A DNA stretch of 64,000 bases from Tubiluchus corallicola (lineage: Eukaryota; Priapulida; Priapulimorpha; Priapulimorphida; Tubiluchidae), in the NCBI GenBank assembly GCA_030141605.1, contig JAQGDQ010000348.1:62001-126000 (forward strand), given 5' to 3'. The translations under genes were made by a program, and so were the position numbers. This document shows positions 50,096 through 64,000 of this stretch, piece by piece. Each line of letters opens with the position of its first letter. Position 1 is the stretch's first letter. The notes beneath the pieces are model-generated. The model did no database searches. It was not told where the DNA came from and saw only the letters and a list, made by a program, of their open reading frames with translations.

Positions 50096-50904
50096 GCTTT
50101 AATTGTCACTAAAAATTGCAATGAGATTGTAATTGTTATCAAAAAAATTAAAGATAATATAAAAGATAAAAACAGGAGATTAAAGGGATGCGTCAAGTTT
50201 GAGCTCCATGACTGTTTCCTCGTGTCAGATGAGAGAAAAACAAGGAAACAGAAAATATCACATATCCGCTTAGGCCCAAAGGCAGGATACAATCGAATGT
50301 TGTGTGTTTTGCTACTTTATTCATAAAAAAGAATTAATTCAAGGCATTAAAAGTGAAATTTAAAGAAAAACAAGTTTTTTTTATTTAACAGAGACAACAG
50401 TAGCTTAAAATTTTACACAAATTCTAATTAAATTTTACCGCTTTTTTCTTAACGAAATCGGGTATACATTTTCCCCCAAAATATTTTGTTCGGTTTTCGC
50501 TCGCTAAACAACTGTGCTAGCAACTGTTTCCATGGATACCGCGTCGTTTCTGTGACGCTAACATTGTAAAACAATGTAAGCAGTAAAATACAACATGCGA
50601 CAACTAAACGCAAACGCTGCCGTAACTAAGGATTAAGGAGTTTCTGGCGCCATCTAACGAGTAAAGTGCGCAAAATCAAGTTCCAAACTTTCTTAGGAAA
50701 TGAGATCTTCTCACCTAGTTTTCTTTTACACAAATTACCAAGAAAAAGATAAAAGTGTCGGAAAATCTTAGAGCATTCACAAAGTATGCTATATTTGACT
50801 TTTGAAAACCACATCTATAACAGGAAATCTTCAAAAGTTGAATTTAGACAAACCAAAGTGATCGATGATTGCTGAAAATAATTTTTGCATCGAATATCAC
50901 ATTA

Positions 50905-51411
50905 TAGGAAAGAACAAGTCACTCAGTATGGAGTGTTATCACTTAAACGTAGAAAAATATAACAAAGAAATTTGCGAAGAACTGCCTATAAAGCACAAAT
51001 CTAAAATACGCAAACTCTGAATATAAATTTTCAAGCATGGTGGTTACAGCCATTCGTTTGAAAATTATGACATAACTGGTGCACTTCGTGAATTTTCGTA
51101 ACTGCTGCACCTTACCTAATGTTCACGCAAAAATGTTAAAAAATTAGCTCATTTTTTTGTAAAAACTTATTATACTTTTACTTTTGTTGAAGATTGACAG
51201 TGCGCTACTTTTCTTCAAGACGAATGACGTCATTGGAAGAAGAATGGGCATTGAAAATGGAAGCGTCCAAACATGAAATGATCGCGACTTTAAAGTGATT
51301 TTACTAATTACACGAGGTGCTTATTGCAGTTTTATTACTAAATCTTTCTAGCATTTTTTCACGAACACTGAAATAAGCCTAACTTCCCATAAGGCTTGAC
51401 TTTTCTTTTAA
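50905..51411 (-). mobile_element. family A element, copy 3
   Basis: About 507 bp, the inverse of 52756-53320. Begins AGGAAAGAACAAGTCAC and ends GGCTTGACTTTTCTTTTA. Shares GAATGACGTCATTGGAAGAA and TGAAATGATCGCGACTTTAA. Confidence 0.78.
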
Positions 51412-52365
51412 TAATAAAGTTTCCACACTGACATGTACAGACAGGCAAAACGAGGCGCAAAATGCAAGTAATTAAAGTCACTTAATTAAAGTAAACAAAT
51501 TACTTACACGAACGTGATTATACAACTTTCACTATAGAATGTTGTTTTAATAACTTTCACCGCAACAATTAAATTTAGTTGATGTTTGTTTACTTGTGCT
51601 GTTTGTAAACAATAGTTCACTGATAACCATAATAACAATAACAACAATGCATAAAGTGAAAGTAAGAAAAATTCAACAGAAGTGATTATACTTTCAACAT
51701 TGCGTGAGGAATGATCTAGCAGATTTATAATTTTAATGAATAATTAACTTCAACATTCGAATTATCCTGATTTTAATAACAAAAAATTACGTCAAAACAT
51801 ACAAGACAAAACTAATGTAAGCTTTCTGCGAATTCGGTAAAACAAAAGGATTAGACTCCATCGCATTTTAATTTACTGTTCAAAATTTACATTTTCTTGC
51901 CTATATAAGTTAGCAATTGTTTATAATATTTGAATAATTACCTTGGAATAGTTAATTAATTAATTAGGCAACCGAACACAGCTATCGTTTATGTCACAAA
52001 CTAACCACAGTTTGTGCAATGGCGGGCATTTTCCCAGCGCATCAGGCATTTTTGTGTAAGCGAAGATTGCTATAAGACGCTGATGTGATGTAACGAAAAT
52101 GAGGTCTACGTCACACTGACGTCACAGACGAATATTTCAGTTCGTGATCATGCTTATCATGATACCGCCCCTGTTTCGACCACGCGAATGTGACAAAGAT
52201 GAGCCATTGCCAGTCTTAGCGCACTTAGCTTTGAAAGTTTAACAACATTTAACTATACGAGGTAATTATTATTTAATGCATGATTTGATTTAAAAAAAGC
52301 TATTGTAATTTTCAATATTTTAGAGCATTCTTTATTTTGAACTAATGCCTACACACTTGTCCGGT
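51412..52365. other. no gene seen
   Basis: AT-rich. The part at 52,010-52,200 has a cluster of CpG and several TGACGT/ACGTCA sites (CRE-like), but no transcript start or frame can be assigned. Confidence 0.3.
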
Positions 52366-52369
52366 TCTC

Positions 52370-53490
52370 CTTTAATAAACGCCGCTGGGTCGTTCATTTT
52401 TATCCAGTTTGTCACTCATCCACATGTCACTCATCACTCACTCATTGACATGAAGTTAATGGTTTGTGGCAGGACCGGTACAGTATACAGCTATCAAGGA
52501 GATTTTTTAAAGATGAGACACTGAGTCAGTAGCAGTTGTCTGTGTTCACATATTCCTTCTGTAAGAGCGAAACGACAAGGGCAGTACGGCAATTGAAATG
52601 CCCAGAATGTTGCCCATCTAGTTACTAATCTACACAAGTGTTTCTTATCTTCGGTCCACCAACACAGACTATGACGTGTGTTTTGTGTGTGTATAGCCCA
52701 TACACACGTTTACAGTATTATTAAATAAAGCAAATAAACACATTTTTGTTCGTTAAAGGAAAGGTCAAGCTTACTATAAGGTTATGATTATTTCAATGTT
52801 TGCGAAAAGTGTTTAGTATAAAACTGCAGTAAGCGCCTGGTGTAATTAGTACATCACTTTAAATCATGTAAAGTAAATCACTTCATGTAAATCACTTTAA
52901 AGTCGCGGTCACTTCATGCTTGGACGCTCCCATTTTCAATGACCATTCTTCTTCCAATGACGTCATTCGTCTTGAAGAAAAGTAGTGCACTGTCAATCTT
53001 TGCCAAAAGTATAAAAGGTTTTTACAAAGTAATTACGTAGCTAATTTGTAATATTTTTACATGTAAATTAGAAAAGCTGCAGAAGTTTGAAGTAGTTTAA
53101 GCAACACGCACTTACGGAAAGTCACGACGCGCTTACGAAAAGTCACGAAGTCCTCCAGTTACGTCATAATTTTCAAACGAATGGCGGCACCTGAAATTTT
53201 CTATTGAAAGGTGGTATATTTTAAATTTATATATTATAGGCAGTTCTTGGTAATATTTTTCTAAGTTTAAGTGATAATAGTAAAATAAACCGAACATACC
53301 GAGTGATTTGTTCTTTCCTTTAGCTATTATGAAGATAAATATTTTGAATATAAACATTCCTGAGATAAAAAAATATTACAAGAATGTCCATAGTCTAACA
53401 ATGTATTTTTATTCATTATTTATTTTTTGTTTAAAATAAAAATAAAAATTAAATAATTTGTGTCTAACATTCTGCCGTGCAGTATAATTG
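52370..53490 (+). mobile_element. family F element, copy 1, split by a family A element
   Basis: Sequence on both sides of 52753-53323 aligns with 60380-60925 inverted. Shared: ACAGTATTATTAAATA and AAATAAACAC left of the insertion, TTTGAATATAAAC-like and TAGTCTAACA right of it. The left end CTCCTTTAATAAACG is provisional. Non-coding. Confidence 0.72.
52756..53320 (+). mobile_element. family A element, copy 4, nested
   Basis: 565 bp with termini AAGGAAAG and CTTTCCTT. It is flanked by TTA and TAG where the empty site in the second family F copy reads TTTACTAAT. This suggests a TTA or TA target duplication. The interior has TCTTCTTCCAATGACGTCAT and paired CTTACGGAAAGTCACGA repeats. No transposase. 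Confidence 0.82.
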
Positions 53491-53499
53491 TTAGTTTGA

Positions 53500-54895
53500 C
53501 ATTCCAAACATCAACACCATATTGTCTTATTTAAACCGGAACTAGTCGGTGAAGTTTATATTAAAATTCCAGGATTTTTCCTTTTCAGGAAGCTGGTCAT
53601 CTCTAAAAAATCATTTTTATGAGAGCTACCACACTTAAGTGTAAAGACACATCAAGCTGATTTATCTTTAATCTAGGTATAAAATATAGGCTAAAGCAAA
53701 GAAACGTAAGTGCAGTTACATAGTTTGTAGTTAACACAATAAAATAATAATTATATATATAGTCCTACCTACAGTCAATTTGCACAATAAATATCACACA
53801 CAATATCGCTCGCTTAACTCCAGCAACTCCCGATGTTCTCTGAGCGAAATAAACAGGATCAAGTCTCACTCGGTTTGATTTATAAAAATATTTGTCCTAA
53901 AGGCCTATATTTAAATACAATGATATCACTGTTCAATGCTATTATTTTCTGTTTATCGCGTAGGTGGGGCAGACGAATACATCGAGTAACTCGTAACGAA
54001 CAAGAAACGCCATTCTATCTCTACAATTTCTGTATATCCAGAAGCTAATGTTTTAGCTGACTAAAATACTCGTTGTTTAGTTGCTATTACGAATTTTAGA
54101 GAACGCTTCCGCGTAATTAAGAGCATCTTTGACTGATATTTCCGCTTAATTCTTGAATCCGCCCTTAGATGGCAGCAGAGCACAGCCTTTAACAGCAATG
54201 TCAATAACCCCGCGATGTTCTAGATAATTTCTACTCCAGTTAGTCAAATAACTAATGTTTAGAGTGAAAAACTAAACAAATAGAAAGTAAATAGGCAAGG
54301 GATTAAGCGGAATGAACTGTACATATGCAAGACAGTGATCAATTAAATATTTTGACGTCATGATTAATGATCATTTAGCAATAATAAACTGTCGTTATAC
54401 ACTAGACTTTGCGTGTGTAATCAAAAGTTTGATGAAATTTTACAAGAATTTCAAGTGTTCTTAACAAATATGGCAAACACAGGTATAATCTAACTAATCA
54501 ATGGTACTTGGTAAACTCTACTACTTTGACTGGTGAAGCAAAATGGTGAAATTTCGATTAAAAACATGTGACAGTTGATTACAACTTAAAAGTCTGGTAT
54601 TAATTTTATAGATCTTTGTCCGGCAAGAAGGTTAAATAAATCTTTCATCTTTCTAGCAGCTAATGACGTTTAGCAAAAGAGGGTACAAATGTACAAAGGA
54701 CTTTTTTATTTATTAGGGTTGATGAATTAATAAAATTATGTTTTTCGCCATCCTGTGACTTGTTTGAGTGTTTGTCACTAAAATTAGTGATATTTACCTG
54801 TAATTGTGAAAACAAACAACTAAACGTCTGTATCTCCAACAGACATTGAAGTTTTTTATACGCATTATTAAGATTACATAAAGAATTCGTAGTTA
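53500..54895. other. no gene seen
   Basis: AT-rich with only short frames. Nothing recognised. Confidence 0.35.
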
Positions 54896-54929
54896 TTATT
54901 AAACAAAAGAGATATATTTAAATAACTTG

Positions 54930-55130
54930 CCTTTTCTCGTAAATCTTGAGCACGTGCGTTGCCGTAAAGATCGCCATGTTTCACGTCTTTGACGCGAGTG
55001 AGCGAGAATGACGTACGACGTACAGAAAGCGTCTTTGGTTACCGATGTTTGTTTACCGGTCTTTGGTGACCTCGTGACTGCACTCAAAACGTCATTCGTC
55101 TCGCGCACCTAAAAATGGCGGTTCTTCAAA
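54930..55130. promoter_or_regulatory. CpG-rich patch with CRE-like sites
   Basis: A local rise in CpG content with TGACGT-type sites (AATGACGTACGACGTAC, AAACGTCATTCG) between AT-rich flanks. It could be a promoter or an eroded transposon end. No linked gene was found. Confidence 0.25.
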
Positions 55131-55503
55131 TTTAATACTGCTAACAACAAAGTGATAAAAAAACAAAAGAAACAAGTTGTGCAGTAAGTTTACAATAAAA
55201 TCAATTAAACAGCAGTCGTAATGAGAGTGAAATTTTAAATGGTAAAAGCTTATATTATAGTGACGGTCTAGTTTGACTTTAATCAGTCTACCCATCATTG
55301 TTCTACAAACGTTGTTTTCATTATAACTCTAGTAGAGCATACACGTTGGCAGTTCAAATCAACAAAATCAAATTTAAATAAGTCAAATTTTATTTTCACA
55401 AATACATCAAGCCACAAACTTTAGTGCTCTAATTGTAAATGGCGTCATTTGATAGGTGCCTCGTTAATCTACTAGCAGCCAAAATATTAATGAGATATCA
55501 ATA

Positions 55504-55870
55504 ACCGTTTTCACAGTTTCGTTCCGCGCACGCGCAGTTGCTGTAGGTCAAAGGTTAAGTGTGTCACAGTAACGCGTCTTATCTACAACCGTCACATGAC
55601 ATGTGGGTATAGCAAGGCCGTATGGCGCATTAGTTCAGTAACGTCAGTTGTTTTATGTGGACTTTGCTTAACCATACATTAGTATTGACGTAAAGTGATT
55701 TACTAGCAGAATTTTGCTTGGAAGGAAGAAAAAATGAACTAGGTAAGGTTCTAGCTAGCTGATAAAATTGTTACTATTACAACAGCAGCTGCGAGGCATT
55801 GTCAACTGTACACAAATACGTTGTCTGACCTTTTCACGATCATCATCAATCGTTGGAACTGTGAAAACGC
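55504..55870 (+). mobile_element. family D MITE, copy 4
   Basis: 367 bp with well-kept ends CCGTTTTCACAGTTTC and GGAACTGTGAAAACGC. Same orientation as 12327-12709 and the best reference copy for this family. Confidence 0.82.
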
Positions 55871-57275
55871 TTATTAATAAATGGTTTGATTAACTGAGTC
55901 TGGCTTTCATGCATGCGCTAACTTTTAACGTTTAATTCTTAAAAGTAGAAGCGTTTAATTGGGATAATTCCATGGGAGAAGACTATAACAACACACGTTG
56001 GTTACAGTTCCCCAGATAATCCAGAAATCTTCTTTTCTGCGGCGCACAATGGCTCGATGATCTTCGTACAAATTGAAGCCATGCGCGCTGACGGTTTCAC
56101 GCTGTTAGATCAATCTTACTGAAGCCAGAATCACGCGAGTCACACGGCGTAGACCAGCCGTCTGACAATACGATAGCCACTGTTTCCTCGCCAAATTGAA
56201 GAAGAACGGTACGTTATACTCGTTCAATGCTGTAGACTCATGCAAAGCATTACAGTCACGTGAATGGATGAAGAGAAAAATTAGACCACAATGCATTGCG
56301 GTGCATTTGCGATACCTTTGATGTGTATATGAAATTTGATGAAATTTTCTTACTTGTGTATAAAAATTAACTGTCTGCTGTTCTCTCAGTAAACGGGAGT
56401 GAAAAAGCATAAAACAGTTGTTGTTTGAGCACAAATCAGCAGACGCAAATTGATTGATTGATAGAACCGGTCACAAGAATCAACGTCGGGTCGTCTGCGT
56501 ACATATTTGGAGTACATTCTGTAGAACGCCAGAGAAATGAAACCGGATTTTGAATCCTGAGAGATTTCGTCGCGATAACGTCGGTAAGTGCATTTTAATT
56601 AAGTCTAAACTGATGAGCTGTTTCGCTCGGGATGAGTAAATCAGTTTTTCAATTGCGCGAGTTTGAATCAATGAACTACCTTTCATCAAAGAATATTAAC
56701 TAAATACAAGAACACGTGACATGAAACAAATAAAAATAACATTAAATATGATCTCAATTGGGTTTGCAAAACTGTAGTAATTAATTGAAACACAACCCGC
56801 CTCAAATAAAATCCGCTAATACCCTAAAACGGTTTAAAAACCAGCTAAAAGAAATAACGATGTCAACCTACATGATTTAAGGTTAATAAAAATACAACAT
56901 TATTGCAACTAGACGGTCTTTGTGCGTTCAAGTAAAATATACGCTTACACTACTAAAGAAAAATCATCGCGAACAGTTCTCATACATTAACAACTGGCTT
57001 ATTGTGGTATACATAAAGTTTTTAGAACTTATCTTGTACATAATGGTAAATTTGTAAAACGGTTTATATCGTATTTAATATTTGATACGCTAACATTGTT
57101 TTACCCGAATAGTTCATCCGTTGGCCCCTCACATTGTTTTTTATCATGTTCATTAACACTATTGCTAACAACAGTTAAATGTTTTAACTAGTTATATAAT
57201 CCACTGTGAATGAGTATTTTTGATTGATATTTTTGCTGTTGCATAACAGATGCAATAAAGAGTTTTATTATTCTT
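55871..57275. other. no gene seen; partly CpG-rich
   Basis: 55,980-56,620 is richer in GC and CpG than its surroundings and has a 109-codon minus frame (56105-56434) without recognisable motif. The rest is AT-rich. Confidence 0.3.
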
Positions 57276-57278
57276 GTT

Positions 57279-57612
<334 letters not shown>

Positions 57613-58617
57613 ATTATTAAGTGAAAGCTACCAAAGACGTTTTCTTAGTTCACAAGAAGATGAAAAAGTACACCATTTTTCTCTCTTAAACGGTACATTC
57701 ACCCATATTAACCTCATTAACTTCAATCTGTATTTTCGATAAACATTTTCAATTTTGGGAAGTCAATTTTGTGACAAGGAGCGCAGTTTTTTATTGTGTA
57801 AATTCGTAGTTATCTGCACACAAGAGTTTGTATTACACAAGACTGGCGTTTCATGAAATTCCGAGGTTTTGTTTTGTGAATGTGACAGCAGGAAACAAGA
57901 TTGTTTAAAGATGTCTGTTAAAATGTTTATAAATACTTCCTGGTGTGGGAGGCGCGCATTCGAATGAGACCCGTAGATTTTTCTGGAGGAGAATTTATCC
58001 TTAAATTATTTCCAGGCGTCTCCAGGAACTAAGTAACTCCGAACGAAGGTAGCTGATATACGCTGGAAAGTAGTTCATGTGCACCCTTTCCTTGAGCTGC
58101 CCCGCATCTGTTTGATATATTCTTTTGTACTGCCTGGTTCATCTCTTTCATCCTCCTCATATATTATTGATTCTGACTGGAAGTTTTTCAGTTAGTAAAA
58201 TATTGTTCTGCTGTTTCTGATGCAGTGAAACTGCAGACTGCCTACACACCACACATGTTAATTAAGTAACAGCTTGGAATGAAAGAATTTCAACATATGT
58301 AACAGAGAATGACGTTTTACTTTTAAAACTCAATGTGCGTAAACAAGTGTGGCGTTGCTTCTTAGCACCAGCAAGAATATCTTTAAGATTGTGGAGCAAT
58401 AAAGTTTATTTTTCTTTGAAAAATAAATAGATGGTTTATTATTAGTCTGAGGAAAAATTGCGCACTAGATATGGCTGATCAAGAAGGTCGATTTGGCAGT
58501 GTGAAACGAAACGTGATTAAGATGCTTTGTGCTATGACTCTGTGAACAAAGTATGCACTACCTTCCCTCTAATCTTCGTCTTTGATTGTCTTTCTGTCTG
58601 TCTGTCTAGCTAGTTAG

Positions 58618-59590
<973 letters not shown>

Positions 59591-59592
59591 GG

Positions 59593-60015
59593 TGTTATAG
59601 GCATAATAGAATTCGCATGAGGGTCACTGCGTCCCGCAACAGGCGTTTTCCTGGAACCCAACTCCCGATTTTTACCAAACACTTAGAAAAAAACTTTCTA
59701 GCTGCAGCTAGTAGGACTCTCGGAAGGAGATACATAGCTCTTTTCAAAGAGAAGAAATGGCGCTACGCGATGATGTGGGCTATGTTTTGAGACGCCTCTA
59801 ACAAAGGGATCTGTGACGAGTTGATTGGTGGTTCCATTTTGCGTGATTCTCGCTTAGAAGCTACAGTGACGTTTTCATTGTTCTGACGTCATTTCATTGT
59901 ACTTTATATATAACTTTGTAACTTTAATTCAGTAAAATATGCTGCTGGTTGGGTAAATAAACCAAAACTGCGTACAACGTTCGCGCATTATTGATTAGAA
60001 GTGGATTTATACGCA
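59593..60015 (+). mobile_element. possible LTR-like element
   Basis: Begins TGTTATAG and ends TATACGCA. A TATA-like TTTATATATAAC lies near 59,903 and AATAAA near 59,956. It is followed by GCGGCGCC, reminiscent of a primer-binding region. There is no second LTR or target duplication, so this is tentative. Confidence 0.3.
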
Positions 60016-60379
60016 ATTTTTTGCGGCGCCTTTGCGAGTATAAAATTAAATTGCAAACAAACAAAAACAAGAGAACGTGCTACACCATGCCTTTTCTAGG
60101 GCGCCAAACCACATCCTAGACAAATAGCAGTTTTTCCAGCAGCTACTGGTTTAGATGTTTATACGTGATCGAGTTAAAATTAGATTTATATGTTCCGGAA
60201 TTGCTGATGCTATTTCCGGTTTTTACCACACTGTTTTGATGCGCTTCACCACTTTTTGTTTAAACTGTAAAACAGAGAAACGTGTGTCATTTGCACATCT
60301 TAAATTAGGGTCAGTCGAAGTTAAATAGAACCTATTGGCCCAATGACAATTGTTTATATTTGTTTACTTTCACTTAAAG

Positions 60380-60925
60380 GAAAACCTGACGATTGTGTAG
60401 ACAATAAATAAAAAAATAAAAAGTACAATGTTAGACATAAATCATTTATTTTCTATTTTAAACAAAAAACAAATAAAGAATACCATGTTAGACTAAATTG
60501 TCACTCACGTGTTACTTTTACCTTAGCTATGTTAACATTCAAAATGTTTATCTTAATATTAGTAAACAAACAAGAAAGTGTTTATTTACTGTATTTAATA
60601 ATACTGTATACGTTGCAGTGGACTATGGAGCTATACACACCAACTGAGTGGTCATAGTGTGTGTTGAGGGACCGAAGATAAGCAACGCTTGTGTAATTTA
60701 ACAACTGGATGGGCAACTTTCTGGGCATTTGTCATTGCTCTCTTGTAGAAGGAACATGTGTACACAAATAACTGCTATTGACTCAGTGTCTCAGTTACTC
60801 TTTGTCTCTGATCTTAAAAGAATCTCCTTGATATCTGTATACAGTACCGGCCCTACCACAAACCATTGAGTTCATGTCACTGAGTGCCACAATCTGGCTT
60901 GCAGAGTGATAAAGCGACGTTTAAT
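60380..60925 (-). mobile_element. family F element, copy 2 (unoccupied)
   Basis: Inverse of 52370-53490 without the family A insertion. Shared marks: GTACCGG, ACCACAAACCATTGA, TTCATGTCACTGAGTG and GGGACCGAAGATAAGCAA. The end AAAGGAAAACC resembles families A and B. Confidence 0.75.
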
Positions 60926-61564
60926 ATATGTGCCATGCTCCATTTTTAACTAAAATGTATTTGATTGGACCAATACGTGGTTTTTAAACGTATTTCTCGA
61001 ACAATTCGCTATTGCTACACGGAATCCTTCACCGTACAGCAGACTTTACGTAAAATAGGTATGGCAGGACCGAAACTTGTTCAGTGTCAAGAATAATCCT
61101 CTAAAGGCAATGCGTTGAATTAGCTAATATGGAAAACTGCACGCTTATGCAAGTATACATCCAAATCTAGGCTACAGTGCAGAAATCAAAGCCCCCTTCC
61201 AATTATTTTCTGTTTGGCCAGCCGACATCTAGCTTAACGTAAACATTCGTTTGAGCAAAAAATATCATTGGCCCATATTCTGATACTCTGCGTGCTGGAC
61301 AGTTTGTATGCTGGGATTTTCCACTTTTCCTGGCAAAATTGAACTTTCAGTTAGCAGTAAATCTAGCAAGCCAATAAGACCATATTGCCCTTATTAAAAT
61401 TCATGATGTAGATTTTCCGCTTGGCAGTTTCATTATGCGGCCAGCAGGTGGTGTTGCGTGCGCAGCTCTCTTTCCAATATCAAACAGACATGAAGCAAAC
61501 CGTGTGGATTATGCGACCTGGTGAAATAATGGCTCTCAAGATAACTCATCTATATCCCAGAATG

Positions 61565-62168
61565 CAGTGGCGGCTCGTAGGTAAAATTAGTGGGGGTGCT
61601 GCTTCAGAAAATTTGTATTCTGTGTAAAACGACACAAACATATGTAATTTTAATGTTGTAGTGATATGTAGTTGTAGGTGTTGAACGACCTCTTTTCTTA
61701 ACTGCAACTTTCTCATGAAGAGACAACTGTGAAAAATTAAGCTGTTGTAGTTCACTTACAGTCACAGAACTTACTTTTTTGGGTATACAAGGCATCCATT
61801 ATTAAATAATTTATTTTTTAAGCACATATGCTAAGTTTACATTTTATCACAGCCAATGATGTGACGGTACACGGTAAACACGTGGCAATTGTTACTGTGT
61901 TAGAGACATTACTTTTCTACCTAGCAGCATACACTAGCGTATAGAGAGTTATCTCAGACATGTGCGGAAGGCCGCATGCGCACAACAGCCATACACCACG
62001 TTGCTTGGGCTGTGAAGCATATCATACTTTCCTCACGCGCTCCGATTCTGTACGAGTATAAAGAAAGAACTAAAGAAAAAAGACTTATTACATTGAATAT
62101 TGTCGATAATACTGAGTGAAAACGGGCTGTTGCAGTTCCACAGTACCTATACACTCGAGCCGCTCCTC
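61565..62168. mobile_element. hAT-like element with target duplication
   Basis: Starts CAGTGGCGGCTCGTAGG, a typical hAT end. A diverged right end GAGCCGCTCCTC lies 600 bases away. The flanks CCAGAATG and CCACAATG form an 8-bp duplication with one mismatch. No transposase frame. Confidence 0.65.
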
Positions 62169-62394
62169 CCACAATGGGAATCGTGATAAACACTGAGCCA
62201 AACTAATAACAGTTTCCATCACCAGGTGTGATTACTTTGTTGCCTTGGCAACCAAGACTCGAGAACTTATCAGTTTCGGTCTGAGCCGCATTAATCATCA
62301 TCCTATTACGCCTTGAATAGATTACATCAATTTGTTTGACTATCTGTCTGCATCTTTAAGCGTCTCACTTGACTAATTTATTGCTTTTTCAAAC

Positions 62395-63010
62395 AAGTTT
62401 TGAAGGTCAAGAAAAGGTGTACCTTAAGTAAGTTTCAGAAAAATCGCCTGAAAAATTATGTTACTTCACCGCAGTTTTATGCGTATATCGTACTCGCGTT
62501 GGAAGCAATTTTTGTTTGTTTCATTTATATCTCCCACGACACTGTACGAACCGCACCATTACATATACGTCACAAACGCACAACGTTCTGTAACTGGAAA
62601 AGAAAATTATTAATTATTTACACCAATTGTTTATGTTTACACCTATTATGTTTTCACCAATTGGTAAAATGTCGCTGACTCACCCTCCAGAGTGCGCCAC
62701 TCACTAACCAAAAACGTATTTTTAATTTTATTGACAAGATACAGTAATTTTAAATTTTACTTAGTTAGTGAAGTGTGCGCTGCGCAAGCTCTGATAATTT
62801 TTTTAAACTTTACTCAGTGTTATTTAAATTTGTTTCAAACGACCTACCATTAAAATGGCTGCGCCTAACGGTCATTGCGGTGAAAATTTACACGTTTTAT
62901 ACTGCTTTACTGCCGACACAAGTCCTGTATGCAAAAGGGCAGTATGCAAGTGTTATAAAATTTCAAGACAAATTTTTTAAGCTCCATGTAAGTGTCGGTT
63001 TATAAAGTAA
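62395..63010 (-). mobile_element. family C element, copy 2
   Basis: Inverse of 46512-47432: one long arm (62395-62560) and the interior with GAGTGCGCCACTCACTAACC and CCATTAAAATGGCTGCG. The second arm is missing or replaced. Confidence 0.75.
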
Positions 63011-63149
63011 ATCTTTTAACAATGAATTTCATTGAGAGGAGAAATGAAAAGGAAAGAAGGATAAAAAAGAAAAAAGACTGAGGGAGCAAAGGGCATAAGA
63101 AAAAGAAGAAAGATGGCATTTTATTTAGCAAATAAAAAAGAACTTTTTG

Positions 63150-63743
63150 TACACAAACGTTTCTGTTATTTTACTGTTATCACTCAAACTTAGAAAAACA
63201 TAACAAAGATATTTGCAGAAAACTGTCTGTGAAGCATAAATTTACATAAACTACCTCTGAATAGAAATTTTCAGGCGCGGTGGTTGCCGCCATTCACTTG
63301 AAAATTATGACGTCAGTGGGAGACTTCGTGACTTTTCGTAAGCGCGTCCAGGCTTTCCGTAAGCGCGCGCTGCTTAAACTAATTCAAGTTTTTACACAGT
63401 TTACCTAATGTATCACAAAATTATTCTGTATTGTAATATAATATCTACATAAATATATTACAAAATTGTTCCGCAAAAATATTACAAAATCTAATTTTTT
63501 GTAAAAATTTATTATATTTTTGATGAAGATTGGCAGCGCACTGCTTTTCTTCAGGACGAGTGACGTCATTGGAAGAAGAATGGGCATTGAAAATGGGAGC
63601 GCCCAAGCATGAAATGATCGCGACTTAAAAGTGATTTTACTAATTACACGAGGCGCATATTGCAGTTTTATTACTAAATCCTTCTAACATTTCTCGCGAA
63701 CATTGAAAGAAACCTATCCTCCTAGAAGGGTTGACCTTTCCTT
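63150..63743 (-). mobile_element. family A element, copy 5
   Basis: Same orientation as 50905-51411. Contains GAGTGACGTCATTGGAAGAA, CACGAGGCGCATATTGCAG and the right end TTGACCTTTCCTT. The left terminus is eroded. Confidence 0.72.
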
Positions 63744-64000
63744 TAAAGCGAGCAGATCTCACCAGAGGGATATAATTAAACACATAAATTCAACGTAAAC
63801 TTGTCGTTTTAATGATATCTTCCATTATCTTAGACGTTACATCTTAGACAAAAATTGTGGAAAAGTAATAGAAAACAAACAAGTAATAGAAAGCAAGAAA
63901 AAGCAACAGAAAGCGCTTCTCTCCCCCAAGATTTCTACTGATTCTCTAATCTTTTTCACATTTATTTGTACAGCAGAATTTGCAGCAGGTGCATTTATAT

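Noticed and set aside
56105-56434. 109-codon minus frame as a gene
   Set aside because: No recognisable domain or splice context; CpG-rich surroundings alone are not enough.

Overview
The window is nuclear DNA of an animal. It is AT-rich, its genes are split by GT-AG introns, and it is full of tandem repeats and small transposons. The genes recognised (a CYP2-like cytochrome P450, a UDP-glycosyltransferase, sororin) indicate a metazoan. Nothing in the sequence fixes the phylum; an invertebrate is my inference from gene form and transposon content. No bacterial, organellar or CRISPR features were seen.

Left part (1-20,300). After a 48-bp higher-order minisatellite (1-642) lies a complete seven-exon minus-strand cytochrome P450 gene (2,143-16,845). 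All splice phases agree and the product is 515 residues. Its introns hold five minisatellites, three microsatellites, three copies of one piggyBac-like MITE, a 5S-rRNA-derived SINE-like element and a solo-LTR-like element. The 3.5 kb upstream of its ATG contains a fossil LINE reverse transcriptase and a LINE 3' end, then the start of the next gene on the opposite strand.

Centre left (20,317-29,573). A complete six-exon plus-strand UDP-glycosyltransferase gene encodes 528 residues. It lies head-to-head with the P450, so phase I and phase II detoxification genes diverge from one intergenic region. Its introns carry three large minisatellites. The 35-bp array in intron 1 is built from the intron 1/exon 2 junction itself, and the 36-bp array in intron 3 repeats a palindromic homeodomain-type site.

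Centre (29,574-46,500). An uninterrupted minus-strand reading frame encodes sororin (CDCA5), the cohesin protector. A minus-strand 734-residue Tyr/Ser-rich low-complexity protein follows, then a candidate plus-strand exon of GYPAP-type pentapeptide repeats. Between them are several decayed LINE fragments and an hAT MITE with a target-site duplication.

Right part (46,500-64,000). No gene was recognised. The stretch is a mosaic of non-autonomous DNA transposons (families A, B, C, D and F and hAT ends), many also present elsewhere in the window, plus microsatellites and some CpG-rich stretches. One family-A element sits inside a family-F element whose second copy preserves the empty site.

Most notable signals: the splice-junction-derived minisatellite in the UGT gene; a possibly similar donor-bearing array in the P450 gene; complementary (GA)n and (CU)n tracts flanking P450 exon 6; and the nested MITE with its empty site. 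Homologies are by eye and from memory. No searches were run.
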